The notes beneath the pieces are model-generated. The model did no database searches. It was given only the letters and a program-made list of their open reading frames with translations, and was not told the origin of the DNA. A stretch of DNA of 64,000 nt from Corynebacterium gallinarum. GTDB lineage: Bacteria > Actinomycetota > Actinomycetes > Mycobacteriales > Mycobacteriaceae. Location of the stretch: positions 1 to 64,000 of the forward strand of contig NZ_JACSPR010000008.1 of assembly GCF_014837045.1 (NCBI RefSeq), written 5' to 3'. A program made the position numbers and the translations under genes. Below are positions 34,472-44,374 of this stretch, one piece after another. The stretch's first letter is position 1, and every line of letters starts with the position of its first letter.

Positions 34472-35533
34472 TCAGGATCGTCTGAAGAGGCGGAGAATAC
34501 GGGGGATGGAGGACGCGGCAAACAGGATGAGGATCATCCGGATGAGCTGGATGGTCACCACGGCGGGACTAGTCCCGGTTTCACTGGAGATCGCCAGCAC
34601 CGTGTCCATCGCACCCGGACTGGTGGCCAGGTAGGCATCGAAGTACGTGATGCCCACCCACCGGGCGATGGGGAAGGCCAACAGGGCGCAGCTGATGATG
34701 AGCACCACGATGAACACCAGGATCGTCGGCAGCTGGCTGGCGAACTGTTTGAGGGACTTCTTGGACATGGTGCCACCACAGAGCCAGCCGATCGAGAGGA
34801 ACGCCAGGATCCGCAGCGGCTCGGGCGGGTTCATGTTCAGCTCAAACGGCAGGATGCTCAGCAGCAGAATGGTCAACAGCAGGGGACCGAGGACGGACGG
34901 GACCGGCAGCCGGATCCTCCGGGCGACCGGCGCGCCGACCAGCGCCACCACCACGATGAGGCCGATCATCCACCAGGTCTGCTCCCCGGCGGTATCAGTC
35001 GACCCGGTGCCCTGCTCCTCCCGGGGCAGCAGGCCGGTGACCAGAGGGAGGGACACCGCCACGGCCAGCAGCCTCAAGTACTGGGTGAGGGAGCCGAACC
35101 GGAGGTCCGCGCCGATCTCCTTGGCGATGGCCGGCATGAACGCGGCACCACCGGCCAGCATCGAGATCATCCCCGTCTCCTTCGACACCCCGTCCTGGAA
35201 CCGGGAGAGCAGGTATCCCGTGGTCAGGCCGATGATGATGGTGAACAGACCCACCACCAGGCTGGGCAGGATATAGCTGAGGAGATTGTCCAGCGATTCA
35301 TTGAACAGCGGAACCGCGGCGAGCACGGAGACGATACCGGCACCGAAGGTGTAGAGCACCTTGTTCACCGGCAGCTCTGAACCGTTGACCAGCGCGGAGG
35401 CCCCGGCCGCGAGGATGCCCGCCAGGATCCATGCGGCCGGAACATTCAGGGCGGTGAACACCCACCCCAGCAGCAGGGAGAGGGGAATCACCACCATCCA
35501 CCGCAGATACACCCGGTCGCCGAATGTCTTCAC
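34472..35533 (-). CDS. AbrB-family (duplicated-domain) membrane protein
   Basis: 353 residues from GTG 35533 (GGAGGTG upstream). About ten hydrophobic segments in two similar halves, each with an AWILAGILAAG or PSVLGPLLLT type motif, as in the AbrB/ammonia monooxygenase-like regulator-transporter family. These are putative permeases of unknown substrate, often near TRAP or tricarboxylate transport genes. The 103-nt gap to the FMN reductase gene on the same strand allows co-transcription. Confidence 0.8.
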   Translation of the reverse strand: MKTFGDRVYLRWMVVIPLSLLLGWVFTALNVPAAWILAGILAAGASALVNGSELPVNKVLYTFGAGIVSVLAAVPLFNESLDNLLSYILPSLVVGLFTIIIGLTTGYLLSRFQDGVSKETGMISMLAGGAAFMPAIAKEIGADLRFGSLTQYLRLLAVAVSLPLVTGLLPREEQGTGSTDTAGEQTWWMIGLIVVVALVGAPVARRIRLPVPSVLGPLLLTILLLSILPFELNMNPPEPLRILAFLSIGWLCGGTMSKKSLKQFASQLPTILVFIVVLIISCALLAFPIARWVGITYFDAYLATSPGAMDTVLAISSETGTSPAVVTIQLIRMILILFAASSIPRILRLFRRS

Positions 35534-35603
35534 TTGCCACCTCCATGGATCGAAATCAAAGATACGTGATTATGGCCCCGCCGGCGCGGGGCCACCACCC
35601 GTG

Positions 35604-35642
35604 AAAAAGAGAGGAACCCGACCATGGCAGGTCGGATTCCTC
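35604..35642 (-). terminator. Terminator of the TRAP transporter operon
   Basis: GAGGAACCCGACC (35611-35623) pairs with 35630-35642 with one G-U; on the minus strand it is followed by TCTCTTTTTCAC. A second G/C-rich hairpin (GGCCCCGCCGGCGCGGGGCC) lies at about 35573-35592. Confidence 0.88.
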
Positions 35643-35668
35643 GCAGGTTGGTCGTCGACAAGCTCCGG

Positions 35669-37198
35669 TCAGACTGCCGCGTTGCCGCTGGTGACCAGCC
35701 AGGTCGCCAGCTCCGGGAAGAGCATGATCAAACCGATGACCAGCAGCGCGAGCGGGACGCCCAGCAGGGCGGCGGTGAACACATTGCCCAGTGTGATCCG
35801 CTGACCCAGGTTCACATCCGGGTTCTGCGAGATCTTGTGCACCAGGAAGACCAACACACCCACCGGCGGGGTCAGCATGCCGATCTCGGCGGCCAGCACG
35901 GTCAGGACACCGAACCAGACCAGATCCACATCGAGCGCATTCAGGGTGGGCAGCATCACCGGGACGCTCAGCAGCATCAGGGAGATCGGGTCCATGAACA
36001 TACCCAGGATGATCATGATGATCAGGGCCGCCAGCACGAACTGCATGGAGGTCAGACCCATCGTGTCGATCCACTCCGTGAACAGGAACGGGACACCGCT
36101 CAGGGCGAGCATGCGGGTGATGAACGCCGCACCGATGAGCAGGAAGAACACACCACCGGTGGCGTAGACGGTACCGGCCAGTGCGCTGCCGATGGTGGGC
36201 AGGAACTCACGGCCCTTGTAGAACAGGGTGATGAGCATGGCACCGATGCATCCGATGGCGGCGGCCTCGGTGGCGGTGAAGAACCCGCCGTACATGCCAC
36301 CCAGGATGATGGTGACCAGGATGGGCAGCGGCCAGACCTGGCCGAGGGATGCCCACCGGGCGCGCCAGCCCACCGACGGCAGCTTCTCACCGGCGATGGA
36401 CGGGAAGATGAGCGCCAGGATGATGATCGCCACATTGACCACCGTGGCCAGGAGGATGCCGGGGACCACACCGGCGAGCAGCTGGGGACCGACCGGGAGG
36501 TTGGCGATGCCGGCGTAGACCACCAGCAGCAGACTCGGTGGGATGAGCTGCCCCGGCAGACCCGCCATGATCACGGAACCGAGGGCCAGGCGCCTGTCGT
36601 AGCCTGATTTGAGCATCTCGGGGATGCCGATGCGGCTGATCGCGTAGGCGATGCCGATGGTGGAACCACTGGCCGCGGCAAGCCCCGCACCGGCCATGTT
36701 CGTGGTGACGGCCAGGCCACCGGGCAGCCAGTTCAACCAGGCCCGGGCGGCGTCGAAGATGCGGGTGGTGGCCCCACTCTTCCACAACAGCAGACCCATG
36801 AAGATGAACATCGGGATGACCGAGAGGGACCAGCTGGCGGCATTGGCGGCCGGCAGATCCACCAGGCTGCGCTCCACCACGGAGGTGCCACTGATGCGCC
36901 AGATACCCAGCAGCCCGGCGACACCCATGGCCACCGCGATCGGCACACGCCACGCCATGAGGGTGAGCAGCAGGACGAGGCAGACCAGCGCCACCTGCAG
37001 TTTGGTGGTCAGGGCACCGGAGAAGATCAGCCCGATCTCGCCGATGAGGATCGCCGCCATGATGGTCAGCGTGATGGCGGTGGGCCTGCCTGCTTTGCGA
37101 CGCAACCCTGGCCCACCGGGTGCCCTGGGCCGGCCGGTTCGGGTGGTGGATGCGGGGGAAGTGGTCTGCGTGCGGGGTGAGGTATCCACGGACGGCAC
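35669..37198 (-). CDS. TRAP transporter large membrane subunit (DctM type)
   Basis: 509 residues from GTG 37198 (AGGA 8 nt upstream). A Thr/Ser/Pro/Arg-rich N-terminal tail of about 40 residues is followed by about 12 hydrophobic helices typical of DctM, including SWSLSVIPMFIFMGLLLWKS, GSTIGIAYAISRIGIPEML, FTATEAAAIGCIGAML and MLTPPVGVLVFLVHKIS. Imports an organic acid together with sodium, using DctP capture. The first 133 nt overlap the end of dctQ, an unusually long overlap. Last gene of the operon dctP-dctQ-dctM. Confidence 0.92.
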   Translation of the reverse strand: MPSVDTSPRTQTTSPASTTRTGRPRAPGGPGLRRKAGRPTAITLTIMAAILIGEIGLIFSGALTTKLQVALVCLVLLLTLMAWRVPIAVAMGVAGLLGIWRISGTSVVERSLVDLPAANAASWSLSVIPMFIFMGLLLWKSGATTRIFDAARAWLNWLPGGLAVTTNMAGAGLAAASGSTIGIAYAISRIGIPEMLKSGYDRRLALGSVIMAGLPGQLIPPSLLLVVYAGIANLPVGPQLLAGVVPGILLATVVNVAIIILALIFPSIAGEKLPSVGWRARWASLGQVWPLPILVTIILGGMYGGFFTATEAAAIGCIGAMLITLFYKGREFLPTIGSALAGTVYATGGVFFLLIGAAFITRMLALSGVPFLFTEWIDTMGLTSMQFVLAALIIMIILGMFMDPISLMLLSVPVMLPTLNALDVDLVWFGVLTVLAAEIGMLTPPVGVLVFLVHKISQNPDVNLGQRITLGNVFTAALLGVPLALLVIGLIMLFPELATWLVTSGNAAV

Positions 37199-37866
37199 TG
37201 TTGCGGTCCTGGGGTCACGGTCCTTTCGGGTGCGCGTGAGGTGTCGGCGTCGGAGGACACCATGATGTTCTGCTCCTCGAGATCGGCCAGGACATCGGCC
37301 TCCTCGCCGAGGGCCTGCTGTTCAGCGGCGAGCACCGCATCCCTGTTGATGATGAGTTTGAGGATGTTGGCGATGATCACCAGGAGGAAGGCCAGGCAGG
37401 CCAGGGGAATGGCGAACCGGGGAGGCCACACGGTCACACCGGTGGAGGAGTCGTATTCACCGACGGCCATCTGCTCCAGGGCGTTGCCCAGGCCGGCCCA
37501 GCCGATGAAGACAACGAAGAGTCCGGTGAAGCACAATGCGACGATGGCCATGATCTGCTGCCCACGGGAGTCCAACCGCTCATAGACGATGGGCAGATCG
37601 GTGTGTTCACCGTAGTGCTGGGCGGCGGCCAGTCCAAAGAACACCAGGGGGAGCATCCACCAGTAGGAGACGAACTGGTTGGTGCCCTGGATCGGGGTGT
37701 TCATGCCGAACCGCATGCCCACGTCCAGGAACACGTTGATCACCATGCCCAGGGCAGCCGCCGCGCCCAGGAAGATGGAGAGCCGGATCAGGACTGTGAC
37801 CGCGAGATCGATGCCACGGATCAGTCCGTTGGACCTCTCCGTCTGAATGGTGTGGGTGGTACTCAT
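37066..37866 (-). CDS. TRAP transporter small membrane subunit (DctQ type) with odd C-terminal extension
   Basis: 266 residues from ATG 37866. Four transmembrane helices in about residues 18-170 as expected for DctQ (SIFLGAAAALGMVINVFLDV, FVSYWWMLPLVFFGLA, FAIPLACLAFLLVIIANI). Normal DctQ proteins end soon after; here the last 50 residues are a Pro/Arg/His-rich tail (PHPARRPLPPHPPPE) encoded entirely inside dctM in another frame. This looks like run-on after loss of the original stop by a small frameshift, not a functional domain. Confidence 0.85.
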   Translation of the reverse strand: MSTTHTIQTERSNGLIRGIDLAVTVLIRLSIFLGAAAALGMVINVFLDVGMRFGMNTPIQGTNQFVSYWWMLPLVFFGLAAAQHYGEHTDLPIVYERLDSRGQQIMAIVALCFTGLFVVFIGWAGLGNALEQMAVGEYDSSTGVTVWPPRFAIPLACLAFLLVIIANILKLIINRDAVLAAEQQALGEEADVLADLEEQNIMVSSDADTSRAPERTVTPGPQQCRPWIPHPARRPLPPHPPPEPAGPGHPVGQGCVAKQAGPPPSR

Positions 37867-37922
37867 GTCAATCCTTACGCAGTGAGTGCAACAGTGAGTG
37901 CTGGTGTTGTGTGGTCAGGGCG

Positions 37923-39191
37923 TTACGGGAGCTCGTTGAAGATCTCTTCGTTGAGCCTGTCGGCCCACGGCTGGAGATCCACGGACTCTTCACCCAGGTC
38001 GGTGGCCCATTCCTGGTGGTTGGCGTAACCGCCGTCGTAACCCAGCTCCTCGAGGATGCCGACCCACTTCTCGCGCAGCTGCTCGTATTCGGTGACCGCG
38101 GCCTCCGAGTCGGAGACAACAGCCGGTGGGTTGTCGATCATGTTCTGGCGGACACCCTCGAAGTGGGCGTCCAGTGCCTGTTGCAGATCCGCCTCGGGAG
38201 TGATGTAGTTCAGGGACATGGAGTCCTGCTCCTGGTGGAAACGCTTCTGCTCATCGAAGTAGCCGGTGTAGTAGATGTTGAGGAATTCCGCGCGGTTGTC
38301 ATCGAACGCGGCCTTCTGCTCCGGGGTGAGGGATTCCATGAAGTCATTGGAGGAGGCCAGGGAGATGGAGCTCCAACCGGGGAAGTCGACCTTGGTGAAG
38401 TTCTTACCGATCTCCCACAGGCCCAGGCCGGTCATATCCGGTTCGCCACCGACGAAGCAGTCAACCACGCCACGCTCGAAGCCCTCGTAGATTTCGGCGC
38501 CCGACAGGGTCACCGGGGTCATACCCAGTGCGGTGACGGCATTGGAGTAGAGCTCACCACCAACACGGACGCGTTTGCCCTGCGCATCAGCGAGCGACTC
38601 CACGGGATCCTTGCACAGTAACTGGTAGTTGTCGTGGTTCTGGAAACGGCGGAGCAGGGGATAGATGCCCTGGCTCTCCAGCTCCTCCGAGATCTCCGGG
38701 TGGTTGTAGGACCACTCGATCAGAGCGGCCGCATTGGCGAGCAGACCGATGACCGGTCGTTCATCGCTGCCGTAACCCATCTGGGATGCCCACGCATCAA
38801 TGGGGAACGAGGCCGGGGTGTAGGCCATGCCCAGGTAACCCAGATCGATGACACCACCGGTGAGGCTGGTGGCCACCTCGGGCTGCTTGACCAGGGAATC
38901 GGCGTAGAAGTGCTCGAAGGTCAGCTCTCCGTTGGAGTCCTCGGTGACCACGTCACCGAACTGGGTCATCGCGGTGCTCATCATGTGGTCGGGGCCGTAG
39001 GGCGGATTCGCCTTGACCACGATGCTCTCGCCTGCGGCCGGTGACCCCTCGGCAGCCTGGCCACCCTCATTGAGTCCGCCGCCTCCACAGGCGGTCAGGG
39101 TCAGCGCGGATACGGAGAGCACGGCCGCGGTGGACAGGAAACCACGGTTGAAACGACCGCGACGGGCAGCCGACTTGGAACCAGAAAGCAT
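37923..39191 (-). CDS. TRAP transporter solute-binding lipoprotein (DctP type)
   Basis: 422 residues from ATG 39191 (AAAGGGG upstream). Lipoprotein signal ending LTACGGG, so anchored on the outside of the membrane. The mature part has DctP-type features: SLVKQPEVATSLTGGVIDLG, LQGKRVRVGG-like (DAQGKRVRVGGELYSNAVTAL) and VDCFVGGEPDMTGLGLWEIG. The TTT-family arginine (KRVRVGG) that clamps a carboxylate is present. Long C-terminal helix. The ligand is unknown; the neighbouring SDR, lactonase and reductase genes suggest an organic or sugar acid. Confidence 0.92.
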   Translation of the reverse strand: MLSGSKSAARRGRFNRGFLSTAAVLSVSALTLTACGGGGLNEGGQAAEGSPAAGESIVVKANPPYGPDHMMSTAMTQFGDVVTEDSNGELTFEHFYADSLVKQPEVATSLTGGVIDLGYLGMAYTPASFPIDAWASQMGYGSDERPVIGLLANAAALIEWSYNHPEISEELESQGIYPLLRRFQNHDNYQLLCKDPVESLADAQGKRVRVGGELYSNAVTALGMTPVTLSGAEIYEGFERGVVDCFVGGEPDMTGLGLWEIGKNFTKVDFPGWSSISLASSNDFMESLTPEQKAAFDDNRAEFLNIYYTGYFDEQKRFHQEQDSMSLNYITPEADLQQALDAHFEGVRQNMIDNPPAVVSDSEAAVTEYEQLREKWVGILEELGYDGGYANHQEWATDLGEESVDLQPWADRLNEEIFNELP

Positions 39192-39211
39192 GGTATTTCC
39201 CCTTTGGGTAA

Positions 39212-39280
39212 GTGAACCGAAATCAGTAGTTGTCGACAGTTTGGAATTGTGACACGGTTCACGCAAGTGGTTTGGTTCAC
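39212..39280 (-). promoter_or_regulatory. Repeated GGTTCAC boxes upstream of dctP
   Basis: Direct copies of GGTTCAC at 39256-39262 and 39274-39280 (18 bp apart) and an inverted copy at 39212-39218 lie in the dctP promoter region. The roughly helical-turn spacing is typical of repeated binding sites for one regulator, whose identity is unknown. Confidence 0.4.
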
Positions 39281-39679
39281 TCTTTTGCATACTTTGTTAC
39301 CCCCATCTCCATGAAGGGGGAGGGCCTGGTGTTTTTGATTTGATTTGTTAAAGAGCATGCTCAGTGAATTTCTGATAAACCTATCAATCCTGTGTGATCT
39401 GCATGTTTCACGGATAGGTTCCGATGGGATTTCCTCTGATGTCTGAAATTGACCGACTCTTCGGCGGTATCTGGACCCTTTCGCGATAGGGACCCCACCA
39501 CTTCCGCCACCTTCTGATCGTCAAAGTTCATAATATTTCGGGGGTAAAAGAATAAGCTCCTGAGCTGCTGAATTCCCCCATCGCGCCCCTAAAGTCGACA
39601 GATCACGTTTTGTATTCGGTGAGCGAACGACCCGCTGCGCATCCCGGCACGCTCCTGCGGACAGGACAAAAAGGCATGA
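39281..39679. other. AT-richer intergenic region without a convincing gene
   Basis: About 400 bp between dctP and the glpX terminator. It holds an 8-bp inverted repeat (AACCTATC at 39378 and GATAGGTT at 39413) with a 27-nt loop, and an AT-rich stretch around 39525-39560 that could carry promoters. No frame here has a start, ribosome-binding site and codon use like a gene. Confidence 0.5.
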
Positions 39680-39714
39680 AAAAACCAGCCCCCACAATGA
39701 ACTGGGGACTGGTT
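39680..39714 (-). terminator. Terminator of glpX
   Basis: AACCAGCCCCCA (39683-39694) pairs with TGGGGACTGGTT (39703-39714) with one G-U; on the minus strand it runs into TTTTTTC. Confidence 0.85.
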
Positions 39715-39809
39715 AATCAGCCAGACGGTGCAACCCGGACACCCATCAAGGGGCCGGGACCGTCGTCAGGCATCAGCCGGGTAGGCGTTTACCCGGGGTG
39801 GGGCTCCGG

Positions 39810-40817
39810 TTAGGGTGCCACGGTGTAGTCGATGACGGAGTACTCCTGCAGCTTGGCCAGCTGGTGCACGGACTCGATGTGGCGGATGGTGCCGGACTTG
39901 GAACGCATGACCAGGGAACGGGTGGTCGCGCCGTTGGCGCGGTAGGACACGCCGCGGAGCATGTCGCCGTTGGTCAGACCGGTGGCCACGAAGTAGCAGT
40001 TGTCGGAGGTGACCAGGTCGTTGGTGTGCAGGACGCGGTCCAGCTCCAGGCCTGCGTCAAGTGCCTTGCGACGCTCGAAGTCGTTCATCGGTGCGAGGAT
40101 GCCCTGGATCTCGCCACCCATGCACTTCATGGCGCAGGCGGTGATGATGCCCTCGGGGGTGCCACCGGTGCCCAGCATCATGTCCACGGAGTTGGTGTCC
40201 TGGGCGGCTGCCACGGCACCGGCAACGTCGCCGTCGGAGATGAGACGGACCTTGGCACCGGCGCGACGGATGTCGGCGATGAGCTCGATGTGGCGTGGGC
40301 GGTCGAGGACCACGACGGTGACATCGGAGGCGCTGATGCCCTTGGCCTTGGCCACGGCGTTGATGTTGTGGGCGACGGGTGCCTCAATATCGACCTTGCC
40401 GGCAGCCTCCGGGCCCACAGCCAGCTTCTTCATGTAGAACACCGCAGAGGGATCGTACATGGATCCACGCTCTGCGGCGGCCAGGACGGTGATCGCGTTC
40501 GGGCGACCCTCGGCCATCAGGGTGGTGCCGTCGACCGGGTCAACCGCGATGTCGACCTCGGGGCCGAAACCGGTACCCACCTCTTCACCGTTGTAGAGCA
40601 TCGGGGCTTCGTCCTTCTCCCCCTCACCGATGACGATGACACCCTTCATGCTGACCGAGTTGATGAGCTGACGCATGGCATCCACAGCGGCGCCGTCGCC
40701 CTCGTTCTTCATGCCACGGCCAACCCAGCGTCCGGCTGCCAGTGCTGCGGCCTCCGTAACACGGACCAGTTCCATGGCCAGGTTACGATCCGGTTGCTCG
40801 GGGTGATGTGCGTTCAT
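39810..40817 (-). CDS. glpX: Fructose-1,6-bisphosphatase class II
   Basis: 335 residues from ATG 40817. GlpX-type FBPase, the sole gluconeogenic FBPase of C. glutamicum. Metal and substrate motifs: [46 protein letters not shown] and [20 protein letters not shown]. It hydrolyses fructose 1,6-bisphosphate and is sensitive to Li+ in this family. It is divergent from the DUF4245 gene across a 268-nt gap and has its own terminator. Confidence 0.95.
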   Translation of the reverse strand: MNAHHPEQPDRNLAMELVRVTEAAALAAGRWVGRGMKNEGDGAAVDAMRQLINSVSMKGVIVIGEGEKDEAPMLYNGEEVGTGFGPEVDIAVDPVDGTTLMAEGRPNAITVLAAAERGSMYDPSAVFYMKKLAVGPEAAGKVDIEAPVAHNINAVAKAKGISASDVTVVVLDRPRHIELIADIRRAGAKVRLISDGDVAGAVAAAQDTNSVDMMLGTGGTPEGIITACAMKCMGGEIQGILAPMNDFERRKALDAGLELDRVLHTNDLVTSDNCYFVATGLTNGDMLRGVSYRANGATTRSLVMRSKSGTIRHIESVHQLAKLQEYSVIDYTVAP

Positions 40818-41085
40818 AGTGGGGGGCCTCCTGAAGCCGGTGGAAAACAGTGAAGATCTTTTGACGATAGCGACGATAGCGGAGTGAACAACCCTGTCCC
40901 GGATGTGACACAGGCGTGGGATATGCCGGTGATCTCATCCCGGGGTGGGTACGCCTCTATTGTGGGCACGGATCCCGCCCACGCTGGGGTTGACCCGTGA
41001 CTTCCCCTATTCTTGCACCTTTTTGTGTACGTGTTTGGTTTTACCGCACCCGAAAGAGGGAGGAGGGTATTTTTCGTGCCATACT

Positions 41086-41661
41086 ATGCGGGTGGCTGAC
41101 AATCGACCGAGAATCTTTCAGGGAAGCAGGGACATCGTGTTGTCCCTCATCGTCACCGGCATCGTGATGGTGGGTGCGGTGGGTTTCACCGGCATGTGCA
41201 CATACAACCCGGGCGCCCCGGAACAGGGTCAGGTCCCGGAGATCGATGCCTCCACATTCATCTCCATGGAGGCCCGTGGCATGGACTTCGCTGTCCGTGA
41301 ACCGGTGACCCCTGAAGGATGGGTGACCAACTCGGCGCGTCGGGCTGTCGTCGATGACACCCCCGCCCCCGTGATCGGTTATGTCACCACCGATTCCGGT
41401 TTCCTCCAGCTGACCCAGACCGGCGAGACCGTCCAGGATGCCGTGGAGGGATATGACGGCCGGTGGCGTGATTTCTCGGAGTCCTATGATCTGCAGGGCC
41501 GCACCGTGGAGATCTACACCTCACGTGAGAAGGAGGTCCGTGATCTCCGGGTGCTGGATCTGGGCGATGCCCGCATCCTCGTCTCCGGTGCCGCGACCGA
41601 TGAGGAATTCAACGAGCTGCTCTCCGCGGCCATCGACGCGGATCCGCTCACCTCACCGTAG
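41086..41661 (+). CDS. DUF4245 membrane-anchored protein
   Basis: 191 residues from ATG 41086 (GTG 41092 is an alternative). One N-terminal transmembrane segment (IVLSLIVTGIVMVGAVGFTG, about residues 17-36), then an extracytoplasmic domain (DFAVREPVTPEGWVTNSARR, GYVTTDSGFLQLTQTGE) characteristic of DUF4245 from mycolic-acid actinobacteria. Function unknown. It faces xseB convergently and is divergent from glpX, as in relatives. Confidence 0.82.
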   Translation: MRVADNRPRIFQGSRDIVLSLIVTGIVMVGAVGFTGMCTYNPGAPEQGQVPEIDASTFISMEARGMDFAVREPVTPEGWVTNSARRAVVDDTPAPVIGYVTTDSGFLQLTQTGETVQDAVEGYDGRWRDFSESYDLQGRTVEIYTSREKEVRDLRVLDLGDARILVSGAATDEEFNELLSAAIDADPLTSP

Positions 41662-41713
41662 GTTACGCCCATCGACGCCCACCCGCCCCCGAGGTCACCG
41701 TGAGACGAGGGGC

Positions 41714-41989
41714 TCAGGCCTGCTGGTTGCCCTGATTGCCCTGGTTACCGGCGTTGCCCAGTGCCTGTTCCACCCGCCTGGAGGCGCCGGCGAGGTGTTC
41801 CTCGCAGCGGCGTGCCAGTGACTCACCGCGTTCCCAGTACCGCAGGGATTCATCCAGACCCATCTGTCCGAGCTCCAGGATCTTGACGATCTCCACCAGC
41901 TCATCACGCGCCTGCTCATAGGACAGGGATTCAACGGGCTCAAACTCGTAGTTTCCGGCACCGGATCCGATGACATCGGGGTTGGTCAT
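41714..41989 (-). CDS. xseB: Exodeoxyribonuclease VII small subunit
   Basis: 91 residues from ATG 41989 (AAGGAGAAA upstream). XseB family: [20 protein letters not shown] followed by [22 protein letters not shown]. Forms a complex with XseA that digests single-stranded DNA in both directions. The C-terminal Gly-Asn-Gln repeats ([12 protein letters not shown]) are an unusual low-complexity tail. It lies 28 nt downstream of xseA. Confidence 0.93.
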   Translation of the reverse strand: MTNPDVIGSGAGNYEFEPVESLSYEQARDELVEIVKILELGQMGLDESLRYWERGESLARRCEEHLAGASRRVEQALGNAGNQGNQGNQQA

Positions 41990-42017
41990 AGTGGTGTTTC
42001 TCCTTGTGTTTCAGGGG

Positions 42018-43259
42018 TTAATCGGATTTCTGGGTGTTCATGGCCGCAGCGGTGATGGCACCGTCTGCCACACGGATACGCAATTGGCTGCCCGGTGGGG
42101 CCTGCTCAATGGTGGTGACCACCTCGGGTGGGGTGCCGTCGCGGGGAACCACCTGCACCACGGAATAACCGCGGGCCAGAGTCGCAGATGGACCCAGGGC
42201 GGACACCTGCGCACGCAGTGAGGCCACCAGGGACTGCTCGGTTCTGAGCATGTGGTTGACGTCGCGACGCAACAGCGCCACCGCGCGCTCAATCTCCTCG
42301 CGTCGGCGCACAATCGGGGTCATCGGATCTGCCAGCACCGGCCGGGTGCGGATGGAGGCCAGTGCCTGCTGTTCCCTCGCCACCCAGCCACGCAGCGCCG
42401 CGGCTCCGCGGTCGCGCAGCTGGCGGATGAGCAGACGTTCCTCATTGACATCCGGCACCACACGCTTGGCCGCATCGGTCGGGGTGGCGGCCCGCAGATC
42501 GGCCACATTGTCCAGGATCGGGGTGTCCGGTTCGTGCCCGATCGCCGAGACCACCGGTGTCCGCGCCGCGGCCACCGCCCGCTGCAGTGCCTCCTCGGAA
42601 AACGGCAGCAGATCCTCCACCGAACCACCACCACGGGCGATGATGATGACATCCACACCCGGATCCTGATCGAGCTCACCCAGGGCGGCGGTGATCTCCG
42701 GAACCGCAGAGGCACCCTGGACGGCGGTGTTGATCACCTTGAACTGCACTTCGGGCCACCGGTCACGGGCCACACTGAGCACATCACGTTCCGCGGCCGA
42801 ACCACGCCCGGTGATCAGACCGACGCACTTCGGCAGGAACGGCAGGCGTTTCTTACGCGCCGGGTCGAACAGGCCCTCGGCGGCGAGTTGTTTGCGCAGC
42901 TCCTCGATGCGGGCGAGCAGCTGGCCGATGCCCACCGGGCGGATGTCGGTGACCCACAGTGAGAAGGAACCACGCCCCGCGTAGAAGGCGGGCTTGCCGT
43001 AGACGATGACCCGGTCGCCGTCTTTCAGCGGGGTGGGGCGGTTGCGGATGATCTCGGTGGGGCAGGTCAACTGCACCGAGACCTCCTGCTCCACGTCCCG
43101 CAGGGTGAGGTAGGACAGCTTCCAGTTCGGTTTGACGTTGATCTGGGCGAGTTGTCCCTCCACCCACAGGTGGCCGAGACGCTCGATCCAGTTCTTCACC
43201 TGATTGTTGACATCACGAACCGGCCAGGGCGTGTCCGGGGTTGATTTTGCAGACGGCAC
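42018..43259 (-). CDS. xseA: Exodeoxyribonuclease VII large subunit
   Basis: 413 residues from GTG 43259, chosen for AAGGAGG about 10 nt upstream; a longer frame reaches back to 43496 but runs into the ispH promoter. An N-terminal OB fold ([20 protein letters not shown] ... [17 protein letters not shown]) binds single-stranded DNA; the catalytic core includes [38 protein letters not shown]-like [13 protein letters not shown] and the late ARGYSVVQ motif. Confidence 0.94.
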   Translation of the reverse strand: MPSAKSTPDTPWPVRDVNNQVKNWIERLGHLWVEGQLAQINVKPNWKLSYLTLRDVEQEVSVQLTCPTEIIRNRPTPLKDGDRVIVYGKPAFYAGRGSFSLWVTDIRPVGIGQLLARIEELRKQLAAEGLFDPARKKRLPFLPKCVGLITGRGSAAERDVLSVARDRWPEVQFKVINTAVQGASAVPEITAALGELDQDPGVDVIIIARGGGSVEDLLPFSEEALQRAVAAARTPVVSAIGHEPDTPILDNVADLRAATPTDAAKRVVPDVNEERLLIRQLRDRGAAALRGWVAREQQALASIRTRPVLADPMTPIVRRREEIERAVALLRRDVNHMLRTEQSLVASLRAQVSALGPSATLARGYSVVQVVPRDGTPPEVVTTIEQAPPGSQLRIRVADGAITAAAMNTQKSD

Positions 43260-43368
43260 GGGTGTGTGACCCTCCTTATTCCATCGGCCTGTGGTGAGTT
43301 TCCCCGCTGAAAGCATCACCAGCGGGGAGGTATGGGTTCCTAGTCTAGGTGTTTGGCCAAAGGTTGGA

Positions 43369-43374
43369 TACGCT
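43369..43374 (+). promoter_or_regulatory. Putative leaderless -10 of ispH
   Basis: TACGCT at 43369-43374 fits TANNNT and lies 7 nt before ATG 43382, so the ispH mRNA may start at its start codon. Confidence 0.45.
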
Positions 43375-43381
43375 GGGAGCC

Positions 43382-44359
43382 ATGAGCTCATCTGTATCCA
43401 GCCCCAGCCCTGAAACCGGTAAGAAGATCCTGCTTGCCGCCCCACGCGGCTACTGCGCCGGTGTTGACCGCGCGGTGGAAACCGTGGAACGTGCACTCGA
43501 GGAATACGGTGCCCCGATCTATGTGCGCAAGGAGATTGTGCACAACCGTTATGTGGTGGACACCCTCGCCGACAAGGGTGTTATCTTCGTCGATGAGGCC
43601 TCCGAGGCTCCCGAGGGTGCCCACATGGTGTTCTCCGCCCACGGTGTCAGCCCCGCCGTCAAGGAGGAGGCAGCAGCCAAGAACCTGCAGTCCATTGACG
43701 CCGCCTGCCCGCTGGTGACCAAGGTGCACAATGAGGTCAAGCGTTTTGACAAGCAGGGTTTCCACATCCTCTTCATCGGCCACGAGGGCCATGAGGAGGT
43801 GGAGGGCACCATGGGTCACTCCCTGGACCGCACCCACCTGGTCGACGGCCTGGAGAGCATCCCCGGACTGCCGGCGTTCCTCGCCGATGAGCCGAACCTC
43901 ATCTGGCTGTCCCAGACCACCCTGTCGGTGGATGAGACCATGGAGATCGTCCGTGAGCTGAAGAAGGTCTACCCACAGCTGCAGGACCCGCCGTCCGATG
44001 ACATCTGTTATGCCACCCAGAACCGTCAGGTGGCGGTCAAGGCCATCGCCGAGCGCTGCGATCTGATGATCGTGGTCGGTTCCACCAACTCGTCGAACTC
44101 GGTGCGTCTGGTCGAGGTCGCCCTGCAGGCCGGCGCGACGAATGCCTACCTGGTTGATTACGCCCACCAGATCGATGAGGCCTGGTTGGACGGCGTGGAG
44201 ACCATCGGTATCTCCTCCGGCGCGTCCGTCCCGGAGATCCTGGTCACCGGTGTCCTGGAGCGCCTGGAGGGCTACGGCTTCGATGACGTGGAGGAGGTCA
44301 CCTCGGCTGCCGAGAAGATCGTCTTCGCCCTGCCGCGCGTGCTGCGAACGGCACGCTAG
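43382..44359 (+). CDS. ispH: 4-hydroxy-3-methylbut-2-enyl diphosphate reductase (LytB)
   Basis: 325 residues from ATG 43382. Last enzyme of the MEP pathway, producing IPP and DMAPP through a [4Fe-4S] cluster. The three cluster cysteines are in [25 protein letters not shown] and [11 protein letters not shown]; the substrate pocket has [10 protein letters not shown] and SAHGVSP. The product feeds the prenyl synthase near 12245 and menaquinone synthesis. A strong terminator follows. Confidence 0.96.
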   Translation: MSSSVSSPSPETGKKILLAAPRGYCAGVDRAVETVERALEEYGAPIYVRKEIVHNRYVVDTLADKGVIFVDEASEAPEGAHMVFSAHGVSPAVKEEAAAKNLQSIDAACPLVTKVHNEVKRFDKQGFHILFIGHEGHEEVEGTMGHSLDRTHLVDGLESIPGLPAFLADEPNLIWLSQTTLSVDETMEIVRELKKVYPQLQDPPSDDICYATQNRQVAVKAIAERCDLMIVVGSTNSSNSVRLVEVALQAGATNAYLVDYAHQIDEAWLDGVETIGISSGASVPEILVTGVLERLEGYGFDDVEEVTSAAEKIVFALPRVLRTAR

Positions 44360-44374
44360 ACGGTCGAAGCTGAC

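Noticed and set aside
42252..42962. Plus-strand frame opposite xseA
   Set aside because: Fully inside xseA, which has all expected motifs; a shadow frame.
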